Source: an uncultured Muribaculaceae bacterium (GTDB taxonomy: Bacteria > Bacteroidota > Bacteroidia > Bacteroidales > Muribaculaceae). From it: DNA of 64,000 nt. How positions within the stretch are numbered: the stretch's first letter is position 1; the number at the start of each line of letters is the position of its first letter. Made by a program: the position numbers and the translations under genes. Positions 35,728 through 44,882 of the stretch are shown piece by piece. The stretch covers positions 67,067-131,066 of the forward strand of contig CAJUKF010000001.1 in assembly GCA_910587355.1 (NCBI GenBank), written 5' to 3'. Below the pieces are notes generated by a model. The model was not told where the DNA came from. It did not search any database and worked only from the letters and a program-made list of their open reading frames with translations.

Positions 35728-35735
35728 TAATTTTG
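35728..35735 (+). promoter_or_regulatory. -7 box of topA
   Basis: TAATTTTG fits the -7 consensus and predicts a start near 35741, leaving a 20-nt leader before the ATG at 35761. A TTG in frame at 35740 would begin at the transcript start and is rejected. The -33 element is unclear. Confidence 0.45.
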
Positions 35736-35760
35736 CGCCTTGAAACAGAAAGCTACCACT

Positions 35761-38109
35761 ATGAGCACACCAAAAAATCTTGTCATCGTCGAATCTCCGG
35801 CAAAGGCCAAGACTATTGAGAAGTTTCTCGGCAGCGACTACCGCGTGATGTCGAGTTATGGTCATATACGCGACCTGAAGAAGAAAAAATTCAGCATCGA
35901 TGTCGATAACGGCTTCGCTCCGATATATGAAATCCCCGAGGATAAGACGCAACTCGTATCAGAGCTGAAGCGGGCTGCCGCAGGAGCGAAGACAGTGTGG
36001 CTCGCATCCGATGAGGACCGCGAGGGAGAGGCCATTGCGTGGCATCTTTACGAAGTGCTCGGTCTCAAGCCTGAGAATACAAGGCGCATAGTGTTTCATG
36101 AAATCACAAAGAAGGCCATTCTCAATGCAATCGCCAATCCGCGTGACATAGACCTTGCGAGAGTGGACGCACAGCAGGCCCGCCGTGTGCTCGACCGTAT
36201 AGTAGGCTTCGAGCTTTCTCCTGTGCTCTGGAAGCGTCTGAAGCCTGCTCTTTCAGCAGGCCGCGTGCAGTCCGTGGCTGTAAGACTCATAGTAGAGCGT
36301 GAGAAAGAAATTCAGGCTTTCGTAAGCGAGCCTTATTTCCGGGTGTCGGGTCTCTTCGGTGTCGAAGGCTCTCAGACATCTGTCCGTGCCGAGCTCGGCC
36401 ACCGTCTGGGCTCTTCCGATGAGGCCGAGGCGCTTCTCAGAGAGTGTGCCGGTGCCAGGTTCTCTATCGGCGCAATCAGTGTGCGGCCTATCAAAAAATC
36501 ACCGGCTCCCCCATTCACCACTTCCACTCTCCAGCAGGAAGCTGCGCGCAAACTCGGTTTCTCTGTGTCGCAGACCATGATGGTGGCTCAGCATCTTTAC
36601 GAGAACGGTCATATAACCTATATGCGTACTGACTCGCTCAATCTCAGCGACGAGGCTGTGGCCGCTATTTCCTCCCAGATAGAAAGTACGCACGGGCGCG
36701 AGTATCTGCACGTACGCAAGTACCATACTAACTCCAAAGGCGCTCAGGAAGCTCATGAGGCAATCCGTCCCACATATGTCGACGTGACAGAACTGCCTGA
36801 TGCCACTGCTCAGGAGCAGAAACTTTATGCTCTTATACGCCGGCGTGCCATAGCCTCGCAGATGGCCGACGCGGAAATCAAAAAGACTACTGCCGAAATC
36901 GTGTCGCCATCGGTGCCGTATCCCTTCGCAGCTACCGGAGAGGTGGTGGAATTCGACGGATTTCTCAAAGTATATGCTGAGGGTCACGACGAAGAATCGC
37001 TTGAAGACGGTGATGCCCCCGTGCTTCCCAAACTCACTTCCGGCGATGCCGTCACTCTTGAGAGCGCCGAGGCTACGGAGCGTTTCACACAGCATCCTCC
37101 GCGTTATACCGAAGCTTCTCTGGTGAAAAAAATGGAAGAACTCGGCATCGGTCGTCCTTCGACCTACGCTCCCACAATTTCCACAATTCAACAGCGCGGA
37201 TATGTAGAGCGCGGCGAGCATGAAGGCGTTCAGCGCGAATATGACGTAATCACCCTCGGTTCAGACGGCAAAATCTCTAAGGAAATCCGCAGCCAGAACA
37301 GCGGTTCCGACAAAGGCAAGCTTGTGCCTACCGACATAGGTATGATTGTAAACGATTTCCTGTCGGAATATTTCCCGTCGATTCTCGACTATAACTTCAC
37401 GGCCAAAGTGGAGGAACGCTTCGACGAGATTGCCCATGGGACATTGCCCTGGAATGAGGAAATCGGTGATTTCTACAGAGATTTCCATCCTGCGATTGAC
37501 CAGGCTCTGACCATAAGTCAGGGACCGAAGTTCGGTGAGCGAGTTTTAGGCGCCGACCCGGCGACAGGCGAGACTGTAAGCGTCAAAATAGGCCGGTTCG
37601 GCCCTGTTGTGCAGATTGGTGATGCCGATGCAGAGGTCAAGCCGCGTTTTGCTTCGTTGCTCAAGGACCAGTCAATGGCTACAATCACTCTTGAGGAAGC
37701 CCTGAAGCTCTTTGAATTCCCCCGGCAGCTCGGGGATTTCGAAGGCAAGGCTGTGTCGGTAGGCGTAGGCCGTTTCGGTCCTTATGTGCGCCACGAGGGC
37801 AAGTATGTGTCGATTCCCAAAGACATGCAGGCAGCCGAAGTGACACTCGAACAGGCAATAGAACTTATTGAAGCCAAGCGCGTGAGCGATGCTCAGAAGA
37901 CACTCCATGTCTACACCGAAAATCCCGACATGCAGATTCTCAACGGCCGTTTCGGTCCGTATATCGCATATAAGAAGAAAAATTACAAACTTCCGCGTGG
38001 TCTTGAGCATCCCGAGACTCTTCCTTATGAAGAAGCGCTCAAAATTGTTGAATCGGCCGATACCGCGCCGGCAAAACCAAAACGCGGCACCGCTAAAAAG
38101 AAAAAATAA
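35761..38109 (+). CDS. topA: DNA topoisomerase I (type IA)
   Basis: TopA relaxes negative supercoils. The 782-residue protein has an N-terminal Toprim domain with VIVESPAKAKTIEKFLG and the acidic metal site SDEDREGEAIAWHL. The core follows with RVDAQQARRVLDR, GRVQSVAVRL and the active-site tyrosine in ITYMRTDS (near 286), and then repeated C-terminal Toprim-associated modules (about 580-760: GRFGPVVQIG, GRFGPYVRHEGKYVSI, GRFGPYIAYKKKNYKLP). There are no zinc fingers. It ends in a Lys/Ala/Pro-rich tail and its stop shares a base with the next start (TAATG). Confidence 0.96.
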   Translation: MSTPKNLVIVESPAKAKTIEKFLGSDYRVMSSYGHIRDLKKKKFSIDVDNGFAPIYEIPEDKTQLVSELKRAAAGAKTVWLASDEDREGEAIAWHLYEVLGLKPENTRRIVFHEITKKAILNAIANPRDIDLARVDAQQARRVLDRIVGFELSPVLWKRLKPALSAGRVQSVAVRLIVEREKEIQAFVSEPYFRVSGLFGVEGSQTSVRAELGHRLGSSDEAEALLRECAGARFSIGAISVRPIKKSPAPPFTTSTLQQEAARKLGFSVSQTMMVAQHLYENGHITYMRTDSLNLSDEAVAAISSQIESTHGREYLHVRKYHTNSKGAQEAHEAIRPTYVDVTELPDATAQEQKLYALIRRRAIASQMADAEIKKTTAEIVSPSVPYPFAATGEVVEFDGFLKVYAEGHDEESLEDGDAPVLPKLTSGDAVTLESAEATERFTQHPPRYTEASLVKKMEELGIGRPSTYAPTISTIQQRGYVERGEHEGVQREYDVITLGSDGKISKEIRSQNSGSDKGKLVPTDIGMIVNDFLSEYFPSILDYNFTAKVEERFDEIAHGTLPWNEEIGDFYRDFHPAIDQALTISQGPKFGERVLGADPATGETVSVKIGRFGPVVQIGDADAEVKPRFASLLKDQSMATITLEEALKLFEFPRQLGDFEGKAVSVGVGRFGPYVRHEGKYVSIPKDMQAAEVTLEQAIELIEAKRVSDAQKTLHVYTENPDMQILNGRFGPYIAYKKKNYKLPRGLEHPETLPYEEALKIVESADTAPAKPKRGTAKKKK

Positions 38110-39047
38110 TGGCACGCAAACCGCTTGCCGCCAAACCCGGCACACAGGCCAATGTTTTCAGGCCCGATAACATACTGTCTTTCACCGTTTCGGCACTGAC
38201 CGAGCCGGTGAAGCTCTTCGATTTCCTGCTCGGCGTATTTCCGCAGGCAAAACGTACGACCGTAAAGGACTATCTGAAGCATCATCAGGTAATGGTGGGC
38301 GACAATGTGGTCACTCAATTCGACACTCCATTGTCGGAGGGAGACGTGGTGAAAGTGAATACCACGCGCGAATTTCAGGTATTCTCGCATCCGCGTATGC
38401 GTCTGGTTTATGAAGACGATGATATTATCGTGGTCGACAAAGGCTATGGTCTGTTGTCGATGGGTACGGATAAAATCAAGGAGGGAACCGCATATTCCAT
38501 TCTACGTGAGTATCTCAAACGCAAAGATCCCCGTAATAAACTTTTTATCATCCACCGTCTCGACCGCGACACTTCGGGCCTGATGATGTTTGCCAAAAGT
38601 ATGCAGGCCAAAGAGAACATGCAGCACAACTGGAACAACATGGTGCTCGAGCGCAAGTATGTGGCCGTCACAGAAGGTGCTCCCGAGCCTGCCGAGGGTG
38701 AAATCCGAAGCTATCTTGCGGAGAACGAGGCCCACGAGGTATACTCGACGAATGACCCCGAAAAGGGAAAACTTGCCGTTACCTACTATGCGACGCTCCG
38801 CGACCGCAAGCCTTACGCGCTTGTCGAACTGAGTCTGGCCACAGGGCGCAAGAACCAGATACGCGTGCATATGAAAGATGCCGGGCATCCGATTGCGGGC
38901 GACCGGCGCTATGGCGCAACATCATCGCCCATCCACCGCCTCTGCCTCCATGCGCGCACACTGCGGTTTGTGCATCCCATTACCAGACGCGACATGTATT
39001 TCTCATCACCGATTCCGTCCGGTTTCCTTAAACTGACGGGCAAATAA
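38109..39047 (+). CDS. RluA-family RNA pseudouridine synthase
   Basis: The 312-residue enzyme has an N-terminal S4-like RNA-binding region (about 35-85) and the catalytic domain with HRLDRDTSG (149-157, nucleophile Asp152), RKYVAVTEG and GRKNQIRVHMKDAGHPIAGDRRYG. It isomerises uridine in rRNA or tRNA; the exact target (RluC, RluD or TruC type) cannot be told. A basic N-terminal extension of about 15 residues precedes the S4 domain. The start overlaps the topA stop by one base. Confidence 0.9.
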   Translation: MARKPLAAKPGTQANVFRPDNILSFTVSALTEPVKLFDFLLGVFPQAKRTTVKDYLKHHQVMVGDNVVTQFDTPLSEGDVVKVNTTREFQVFSHPRMRLVYEDDDIIVVDKGYGLLSMGTDKIKEGTAYSILREYLKRKDPRNKLFIIHRLDRDTSGLMMFAKSMQAKENMQHNWNNMVLERKYVAVTEGAPEPAEGEIRSYLAENEAHEVYSTNDPEKGKLAVTYYATLRDRKPYALVELSLATGRKNQIRVHMKDAGHPIAGDRRYGATSSPIHRLCLHARTLRFVHPITRRDMYFSSPIPSGFLKLTGK

Positions 39048-39080
39048 CAATCACGGCCTATACACTCTCTTGCACAGAAA

Positions 39081-40934
39081 ATGGTAATAATAAAACGTCT
39101 GCACTCCTATATGCTCCAGCGGTTTCTGCCACTGCTGGCAATGACGTTTTTTATATGCCTTTTCATAGTGCTGATGCAGTTTCTATGGAAGTCTATCGAT
39201 GACCTCGTAGGCAAGGGCCTTGAAGTGTCGGTAATTGGAGAACTCTTTTTCTACGCCGCTCTCACTATGGTGCCTATGGCACTCCCTCTGGCTGTGCTGC
39301 TGGCTTCCCTCATGGTCTTCGGCAATCTGGGCGAGAATTTCGAGCTTACGGCCATGAAGGCCTCGGGCATCTCTCTGTTCCGTATAATGAAACCCCTTAC
39401 CATTGTGATGATTCTCATTGCAATCGGTGCTTTTTTCTTTCAGAACAATGTGCTCCCGGTAGCACAGACCAAGATGTGGACGCTTCTGTTCTCTGTGCGG
39501 CAGAAAACGCCTGAGGTCGAAATCCCGCAGCGCTCGTTCTATGACCAGATACCAAATATGAATCTTTACGTGGAGCGAAAAAATGCCGAGACCGGCATGC
39601 TCTACGATATGATAATCTACGACCTTTCGCGAGGTCTCGACAATACGCGTGTGATACTTGCCGACTCGGGACGCTTCAATTTTACTGAAGACAAAACACG
39701 TCTGTATCTGCATCTTTATACCGGCGAGATGTTCGAGAATATGCGCGACAATTCCATGGGGCTTTCATCGGCATCGTCTGGCAGTTATCTGCCGTTCCGT
39801 CGCGAAAGTTTTACCGAGAAGGAAGTCTATTTCCCCTTCGATGCCAATTTCAACCGAATTGACGAGGGCGGCATCCGCAGTCAGTATGTAGGGCAGAATA
39901 TAAGCGAGCTCAAACATTCCATTGACTCTATCGGCCGTCAGGTCGACTCTATAGGAAATATCTATGCGCGCGACCTTCTCACCACACCGTATTTTGGTAT
40001 GCAGGCGCGCTCTTACAACCGGAGAACCGGAGCCATTGAGCAGCATGAGGTGCCGCTCAGCGGTGTCCATAAGCTGTATGATGTGGATTCGCTCTTCGAG
40101 GCACCTGACCCCGGCTATGCCAAGAGCTATGTGTCGCAGGCTCTTGCGAAAGCCAAACGTCAGCAGCAGGATTATCAGTACCGCAGCCTTGTGCTTGCCG
40201 AACAGGCCAAACTGATGCGCAGACACGACATAGAACTCGAACGAAAGTTCACTCTGTCATTCGCCTGCATCATATTCTTTTTCATCGGAGCGCCTCTCGG
40301 CGCGATTATCAAGAAGGGCGGCCTCGGTACTCCTTTGGTTATTTCCGTGCTTCTCTTCATTGTCTACTATATAATCGACAACGCCGGCTACAAAATGGCC
40401 CGCGACGGTAAAGTGCCCGTATGGGAAGGAATATGGCTTAGTTCGGCAGTTCTTCTGCCATTGGGTGTCTTTCTCACATATAAGGCCGCAGGAGACTCCG
40501 CGGAGTTCAAGTTCGATGGTCTGGTGAAACTTTTCCGCCGTGTTGCCGGTCGCGAAATGCCTCGTGCTCTTGTCCTTAAGGAAGTACATATGACTGATGT
40601 GAATCCTGCCGATGCTATCGCCATGTTGCAGAGTTTCCTTATGCTTGAGGAACAGGAGCAGCAGATGGTGAAACGTCTGGGCAAGTTTGCGGTTTTTGCC
40701 CGCGGACCGGCAGCCGCTCTTCAGCAACCCCTGAATCAGCTCGTCGACTATCTCTCCAATACCGACGACAACTACGTGATAGCACTTTTGAACGAATATC
40801 CCTTTACTCCTACCAACCGGCGTCTGGCCGGCATGATTGGTACTACCCGAAGGCTGCTCGAACGCCTCGGAGCCACATCGGATGCCGCCGATGCTCATAA
40901 CACACCCGATAATGAATCAGAACATACGTCTTGA
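39081..40934 (+). CDS. LptF/LptG-family LPS export permease
   Basis: LptF and LptG form the membrane part of the ABC machine that extracts lipopolysaccharide from the inner membrane. The 617-residue protein has an N-terminal pair of helices, conserved MVPMALPLAVLLASLMVFGNLGENFELTAMKASG (about 57-92), and a third helix. A large periplasmic domain (about 130-375) and C-terminal helices (about 390-470: FIGAPLGAIIKKGGLGTPL) follow. It has an unusual 150-residue soluble C-terminal extension. The end overlaps ribBA by 23 bp in another frame. The partner permease is not in the window. Confidence 0.9.
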   Translation: MVIIKRLHSYMLQRFLPLLAMTFFICLFIVLMQFLWKSIDDLVGKGLEVSVIGELFFYAALTMVPMALPLAVLLASLMVFGNLGENFELTAMKASGISLFRIMKPLTIVMILIAIGAFFFQNNVLPVAQTKMWTLLFSVRQKTPEVEIPQRSFYDQIPNMNLYVERKNAETGMLYDMIIYDLSRGLDNTRVILADSGRFNFTEDKTRLYLHLYTGEMFENMRDNSMGLSSASSGSYLPFRRESFTEKEVYFPFDANFNRIDEGGIRSQYVGQNISELKHSIDSIGRQVDSIGNIYARDLLTTPYFGMQARSYNRRTGAIEQHEVPLSGVHKLYDVDSLFEAPDPGYAKSYVSQALAKAKRQQQDYQYRSLVLAEQAKLMRRHDIELERKFTLSFACIIFFFIGAPLGAIIKKGGLGTPLVISVLLFIVYYIIDNAGYKMARDGKVPVWEGIWLSSAVLLPLGVFLTYKAAGDSAEFKFDGLVKLFRRVAGREMPRALVLKEVHMTDVNPADAIAMLQSFLMLEEQEQQMVKRLGKFAVFARGPAAALQQPLNQLVDYLSNTDDNYVIALLNEYPFTPTNRRLAGMIGTTRRLLERLGATSDAADAHNTPDNESEHTS

Positions 40935-42129
40935 CAGCATCGAAGATGCCATTGAAGATTTCCGCAACGGAAAAATGGTGATTGTGGTCGACGACGAAGA
41001 CCGCGAGAACGAAGGTGACCTTATTGTCGCCGCTGAGAAAATCACGCCCGAGCAGGTCAATTTCATGCTCAAAAACGCACGCGGTGTGCTCTGCGCTCCG
41101 CTCACCATATCGCGGTGCCGTGAACTCGGCCTCGACCGTCAGGTAGAGCACAATACATCTATGCTCGGCACGCCGTTCACGGTCACCGTAGATAAGCTCG
41201 AAGGCTGTACTACCGGTGTGAGCGCCGAAGACCGCTGCGCCACTATCCGTGCTCTCGCCGACCCCGCTTCAGTGCCGGAGACATTCGGCCGTCCCGGTCA
41301 TATCAATCCTCTCTATGCACAGGACCAGGGTGTTCTCCGTCGTAGCGGACACACCGAGGCTGCAGTCGATTTGGCACGTCTCGCCGGGCTGCAGCCGGCT
41401 GCAGCTCTTATGGAAATCATGAGCGACGACGGCACCATGGCACGTCTGCCCGAACTGCGCCTCCGTGCCGACGAATGGGGGCTTAAGTTAGTGTCCATCC
41501 GCGACTTAATCGCCTATCGCCTTGCTGCCGAACAGCTTGTGGAACAGGGTGTCGAGGTAGACATGCCCACAGCCTACGGACACTTCCGCCTCATCCCGTT
41601 CCGTCAGAAGAACAACGGGCTCGAACATATAGCAATCATCAAGGGCGATGTCGCCGACGGCAAGCCCGTGCTTGTGCGCGTACATTCCTCATGCGCTACA
41701 GGCGATATTTTCGCCTCGCTCCGCTGCGACTGCGGCGAGCAGCTGCACAAAGCCATGCAGATGATTGAGAAAGAGGGCCGTGGCGCTGTGGTCTATCTCA
41801 GTCAGGAAGGACGCGGCATCGGCCTCATGGATAAAATCCGTGCATACAAACTGCAGGAAGAGGGGCTTGACACCGTAGAGGCCAACATTCACCTCGGCCA
41901 CAATGCCGATGAGCGCGACTATGGTGTTGGCGCGCAGATTCTCAACCTTCTCGGCATACAGAAGATGCGCCTGATGACCAACAATCCGGTCAAGCGTGTC
42001 GGTCTTGAAGGCTATGGGCTTGAAGTAGTGGAGAATGTTCCTATCGAAGTCGCTCCCAATCCCTATAACATGCGTTATATGCACACCAAAAAAGAACGCA
42101 TGGGCCACGATTTGCACCAGGTGGACTAA
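40912..42129 (+). CDS. ribBA: Bifunctional 3,4-dihydroxy-2-butanone-4-phosphate synthase/GTP cyclohydrolase II
   Basis: RibBA makes both precursors of the riboflavin pathway. The 405-residue protein has an N-terminal DHBP synthase half with VDDEDRENEGDLIVAAE (acidic metal site) and GHTEAAVDLARLAGL. The C-terminal GTP cyclohydrolase II half has the zinc site CATGDIFASLRCDC and YLSQEGRGIGLMDKIRAY. The ATG lies inside the 3' end of the LptF/G gene, 23 bp before its stop, in a different frame. Longer in-frame starts lie deeper in that gene and are unlikely. RibF at 56.3 kb completes flavin cofactor synthesis. Confidence 0.96.
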   Translation: MNQNIRLDSIEDAIEDFRNGKMVIVVDDEDRENEGDLIVAAEKITPEQVNFMLKNARGVLCAPLTISRCRELGLDRQVEHNTSMLGTPFTVTVDKLEGCTTGVSAEDRCATIRALADPASVPETFGRPGHINPLYAQDQGVLRRSGHTEAAVDLARLAGLQPAAALMEIMSDDGTMARLPELRLRADEWGLKLVSIRDLIAYRLAAEQLVEQGVEVDMPTAYGHFRLIPFRQKNNGLEHIAIIKGDVADGKPVLVRVHSSCATGDIFASLRCDCGEQLHKAMQMIEKEGRGAVVYLSQEGRGIGLMDKIRAYKLQEEGLDTVEANIHLGHNADERDYGVGAQILNLLGIQKMRLMTNNPVKRVGLEGYGLEVVENVPIEVAPNPYNMRYMHTKKERMGHDLHQVD

Positions 42130-42157
42130 CCTCGGCGCGTAAATTTAAAATTTAATT

Positions 42158-43357
42158 ATGCCCAATGTCTCAGAGCGAGGCAACATAATGCCCGCAAGCC
42201 CCATACGCCGTCTGGTACCTCTGGCCAATAAAGCTATTGCCCGGGGTATCAAGGTATACCGTCTGAATATCGGCCAGCCCGACGTGCCTACGCCGCCGGC
42301 CGGTCTCGAGGCTCTTAAGCATATCGACCGCAATGTGCTGGAATATAGTCCTTCGGAAGGTATGCTGTCACTCCGGCAGAAACTGCAGCAGTATTACAAG
42401 CGCTTCAATATTGATGTCAGTGTCGACGATATAATCGTCACGACCGGAGGCTCCGAGGCCGTGCTTTTCGCATTTATGGCATGTCTCGACCCCGGAGACG
42501 AAATTATCGTTCCCGAACCGGCCTATGCCAACTATATGGCGTTTGCGATTTCGGCCGGAGCTAAAATCGTCACCATTCCATCGAGTATCGATGATGGTTT
42601 CGAACTCCCTCCTGTCGAGAAATTCGAGGCGTTGATTACTCCACGTACAAAAGGCATCCTTATCTGCAATCCCAACAATCCCACCGGGTATCTTTATACG
42701 ATGAAAGAGATGCTGCAGATTCGCGATTTAGTGCTGAAGCATGACCTTTTCCTTTTCTCAGACGAGGTCTACCGCGAGTTCTGCTACACCGGCGCCCCCT
42801 ATATATCGGCATTTCATCTGCCCGGCATCGAGGATAAAGTAGTGCTGATTGACTCGGTGTCGAAGCGCTACAACGAATGCGGCATACGCATCGGCGCCCT
42901 GATTACCAAGCATCAGGAACTCAAAAAGAATGTGATGAAATTCTGTCAGGCCCGTCTCAGTCCTCCTTTAATCGGCCAGATTGTGGCCGAGGCCTCGATT
43001 GACACGCCGGCGGAATACATGCTCGCCACATATAACGAGTATGTGGAGCGCCGCAAGTTCCTCATCGACCAGATTAATCAGATACCCGGCTGTTATACGC
43101 CGATTCCCATGGGAGCCTTCTACACTGTGGTGAAGCTCCCTGTCGATGACGCGGACGAATTCTGCCGCTGGTGTCTGGAGGAGTTTGACTACGAAGGCGA
43201 GACCGTATTTATGGCACCGGCCTCAGGTTTCTACACAACTCCCGGAATGGGCAAAGACCAGGTGCGTATGGCCTATGTTCTTAAGAAAGAAGACCTTGCC
43301 CGTGCCATGACTGTGCTCCGCAAGGCTCTTGAAGCTTATCCCGGACGAACAATCTGA
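42158..43357 (+). CDS. PLP-dependent aminotransferase, aspartate aminotransferase type (class I/II)
   Basis: The 399-residue protein has the fold-type I features: a substrate-binding N-terminal region (IGQPDVPTPP), TTGGSEAVLF, NPNNPTG with the PLP-contacting Asn, SDEVYREF, and the Schiff-base lysine in DSVSKRYNECGIRIG. Aspartate, aromatic or LL-diaminopimelate-type substrates are all possible. It follows ribBA by 28 bp with AT-rich leader and precedes the RNA methyltransferase by 6 bp. Confidence 0.9.
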   Translation: MPNVSERGNIMPASPIRRLVPLANKAIARGIKVYRLNIGQPDVPTPPAGLEALKHIDRNVLEYSPSEGMLSLRQKLQQYYKRFNIDVSVDDIIVTTGGSEAVLFAFMACLDPGDEIIVPEPAYANYMAFAISAGAKIVTIPSSIDDGFELPPVEKFEALITPRTKGILICNPNNPTGYLYTMKEMLQIRDLVLKHDLFLFSDEVYREFCYTGAPYISAFHLPGIEDKVVLIDSVSKRYNECGIRIGALITKHQELKKNVMKFCQARLSPPLIGQIVAEASIDTPAEYMLATYNEYVERRKFLIDQINQIPGCYTPIPMGAFYTVVKLPVDDADEFCRWCLEEFDYEGETVFMAPASGFYTTPGMGKDQVRMAYVLKKEDLARAMTVLRKALEAYPGRTI

Positions 43358-43363
43358 ACGGCC

Positions 43364-43897
43364 ATGGAGAAGAAAACAATCCGCGACATGGGCCGCGATA
43401 CCATAGAGCAGTTCAAGGCCCGTAAAAAAATCCCTGTTACTGTGGTGCTTGATAACGTGCGCTCACTCAATAATATAGGGGCTATTTTCCGTACATGCGA
43501 CGCCTTTGCCGTCGAGGGTGTGGCACTATGCGGTGTCTCGGGAACTCCCCCTTCGCCGGAAATCCATAAGACGGCGCTCGGAGCCGAGAATTCGGTAGAC
43601 TGGCGCTATTTCGCAACTACGGCCGAAGCCGTTGACACGCTACGTGCCGAAGGACATGCAATTATATGTCTCGAACAGGTGAAAGGCAGTGTATCGCTCA
43701 ATGATTTCCGGGCCGAAAAGGGCCTCAGATATGCTCTGGTGGCAGGAAACGAGGTCGACGGAGTAGGACAGGAGATTGTCGATATGGCGGACTCATGTAT
43801 CGAAATACCTCAGAGCGGTACAAAACACTCGCTCAATGTGTCGGTGTCGACGGCCGTGGCTCTGTGGGAATTCTATAAACAACTCTCTGATATATGA
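43364..43897 (+). CDS. SpoU/TrmH-family RNA 2'-O-methyltransferase
   Basis: The 177-residue protein has the trefoil-knot SPOUT core. It shows VLDNVRSLNNIGAIFRTCDAF (motif 1), LVAGNEVDGVGQEIVD (motif 2) and the C-terminal EIPQSGTKHSLNVSVSTAVALWEF (motif 3, SAM site). It is a short form without an N-terminal RNA-binding domain. The tRNA or rRNA target is unknown. The stop overlaps the LD-carboxypeptidase start by 4 bp. Confidence 0.92.
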   Translation: MEKKTIRDMGRDTIEQFKARKKIPVTVVLDNVRSLNNIGAIFRTCDAFAVEGVALCGVSGTPPSPEIHKTALGAENSVDWRYFATTAEAVDTLRAEGHAIICLEQVKGSVSLNDFRAEKGLRYALVAGNEVDGVGQEIVDMADSCIEIPQSGTKHSLNVSVSTAVALWEFYKQLSDI

Positions 43898-44808
43898 AAA
43901 ACGAAGAAATACGCTTTCCAATGCCTTTGAAGAGAGGCGACAAAATAGCTGTATGCTCGCCGGCAGGAAAAATCAAGTCTCAGATTGTGTACGATGCCGT
44001 GGATGTGCTCCGCAATCAGGGCTGGGAAGTGGAAATCATGCCTCACGCCTTGGGAGAGAATGGTAATTTCAGCGGTACGGCCGACGAGCGTTATGCCGAC
44101 CTCAAGTCTGCTTTTGAAGACCCTGAGGTGCGTGCAATTCTCTGTTCGAGAGGTGGTTATGGCGTAGTTCATATAATGGACAGACTCAATAAATTACCTC
44201 TGGAGAATGACCCCAAATGGGTAATCGGTTTCTCGGATATATCTGCCCTTCACGCACTTATGTCGCGTAAAGGCATTGCGAGCATACACTCGTCGATGGC
44301 GGCCCATATCAAGGAAGGAGCCGAGGACCCCGATAACCGCGACCTCTTCGCTATCTTGCAGGGTGACAGGCCCGTACATATTTTTGATGCTCACGATTAT
44401 GACCGTCAGGGCATCGTCACGGGAAGGCTTTGCGGAGGCAATCTCGCTGTTTTAGCGGAACTTATAGGCACGCCGTACGACCTTCTGAAGCCGGATTCGA
44501 TTCTTTTTATAGAAGATGTGTCGGAGCCGATTTACAAGATAGAGCGCATACTTTATCAGATGCGGCTGAGCGGTCTGTTCGACAATATCCGAGGTCTTAT
44601 AGTGGGGCAGTTTACTGATTATAAGCCTGATGCCAATCATGACGACATGGAGTCAATGATTCGTGATGCCATTGCCGGATATGATTTCCCGGTGGCTTTC
44701 AACGCTCCAATAGGGCATGTGGACCACAACATACCGCTGATTGAGGGGGCAAAAGTGACGCTCAAAGTGAGTCCGTCGGGCCGGAACAGCATTATCTTCC
44801 ATAAATAA
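43894..44808 (+). CDS. ldcA: LD-carboxypeptidase (peptidase family S66)
   Basis: The enzyme removes the terminal D-Ala from murein tetrapeptides during cell-wall recycling. The 304-residue protein has the conserved RGGYG (86-90) and the nucleophile elbow IGFSDIS (Ser114). A likely Glu206 (LFIEDVSEP) and His274 (PIGHVDH) complete the triad; the 68-residue Glu-His spacing equals that of the Pseudomonas enzyme. No signal peptide is seen, fitting a cytoplasmic recycling role. It shares a 4-bp overlap with the upstream methyltransferase gene. Confidence 0.92.
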   Translation: MKNEEIRFPMPLKRGDKIAVCSPAGKIKSQIVYDAVDVLRNQGWEVEIMPHALGENGNFSGTADERYADLKSAFEDPEVRAILCSRGGYGVVHIMDRLNKLPLENDPKWVIGFSDISALHALMSRKGIASIHSSMAAHIKEGAEDPDNRDLFAILQGDRPVHIFDAHDYDRQGIVTGRLCGGNLAVLAELIGTPYDLLKPDSILFIEDVSEPIYKIERILYQMRLSGLFDNIRGLIVGQFTDYKPDANHDDMESMIRDAIAGYDFPVAFNAPIGHVDHNIPLIEGAKVTLKVSPSGRNSIIFHK

Positions 44809-44882
44809 ATGCGTTTTTTGCTTCCATGCAAATGTTAAAACGCCTCTTTTCCGCGAGGGTGAAATGTTAAAACAGAAAACAG

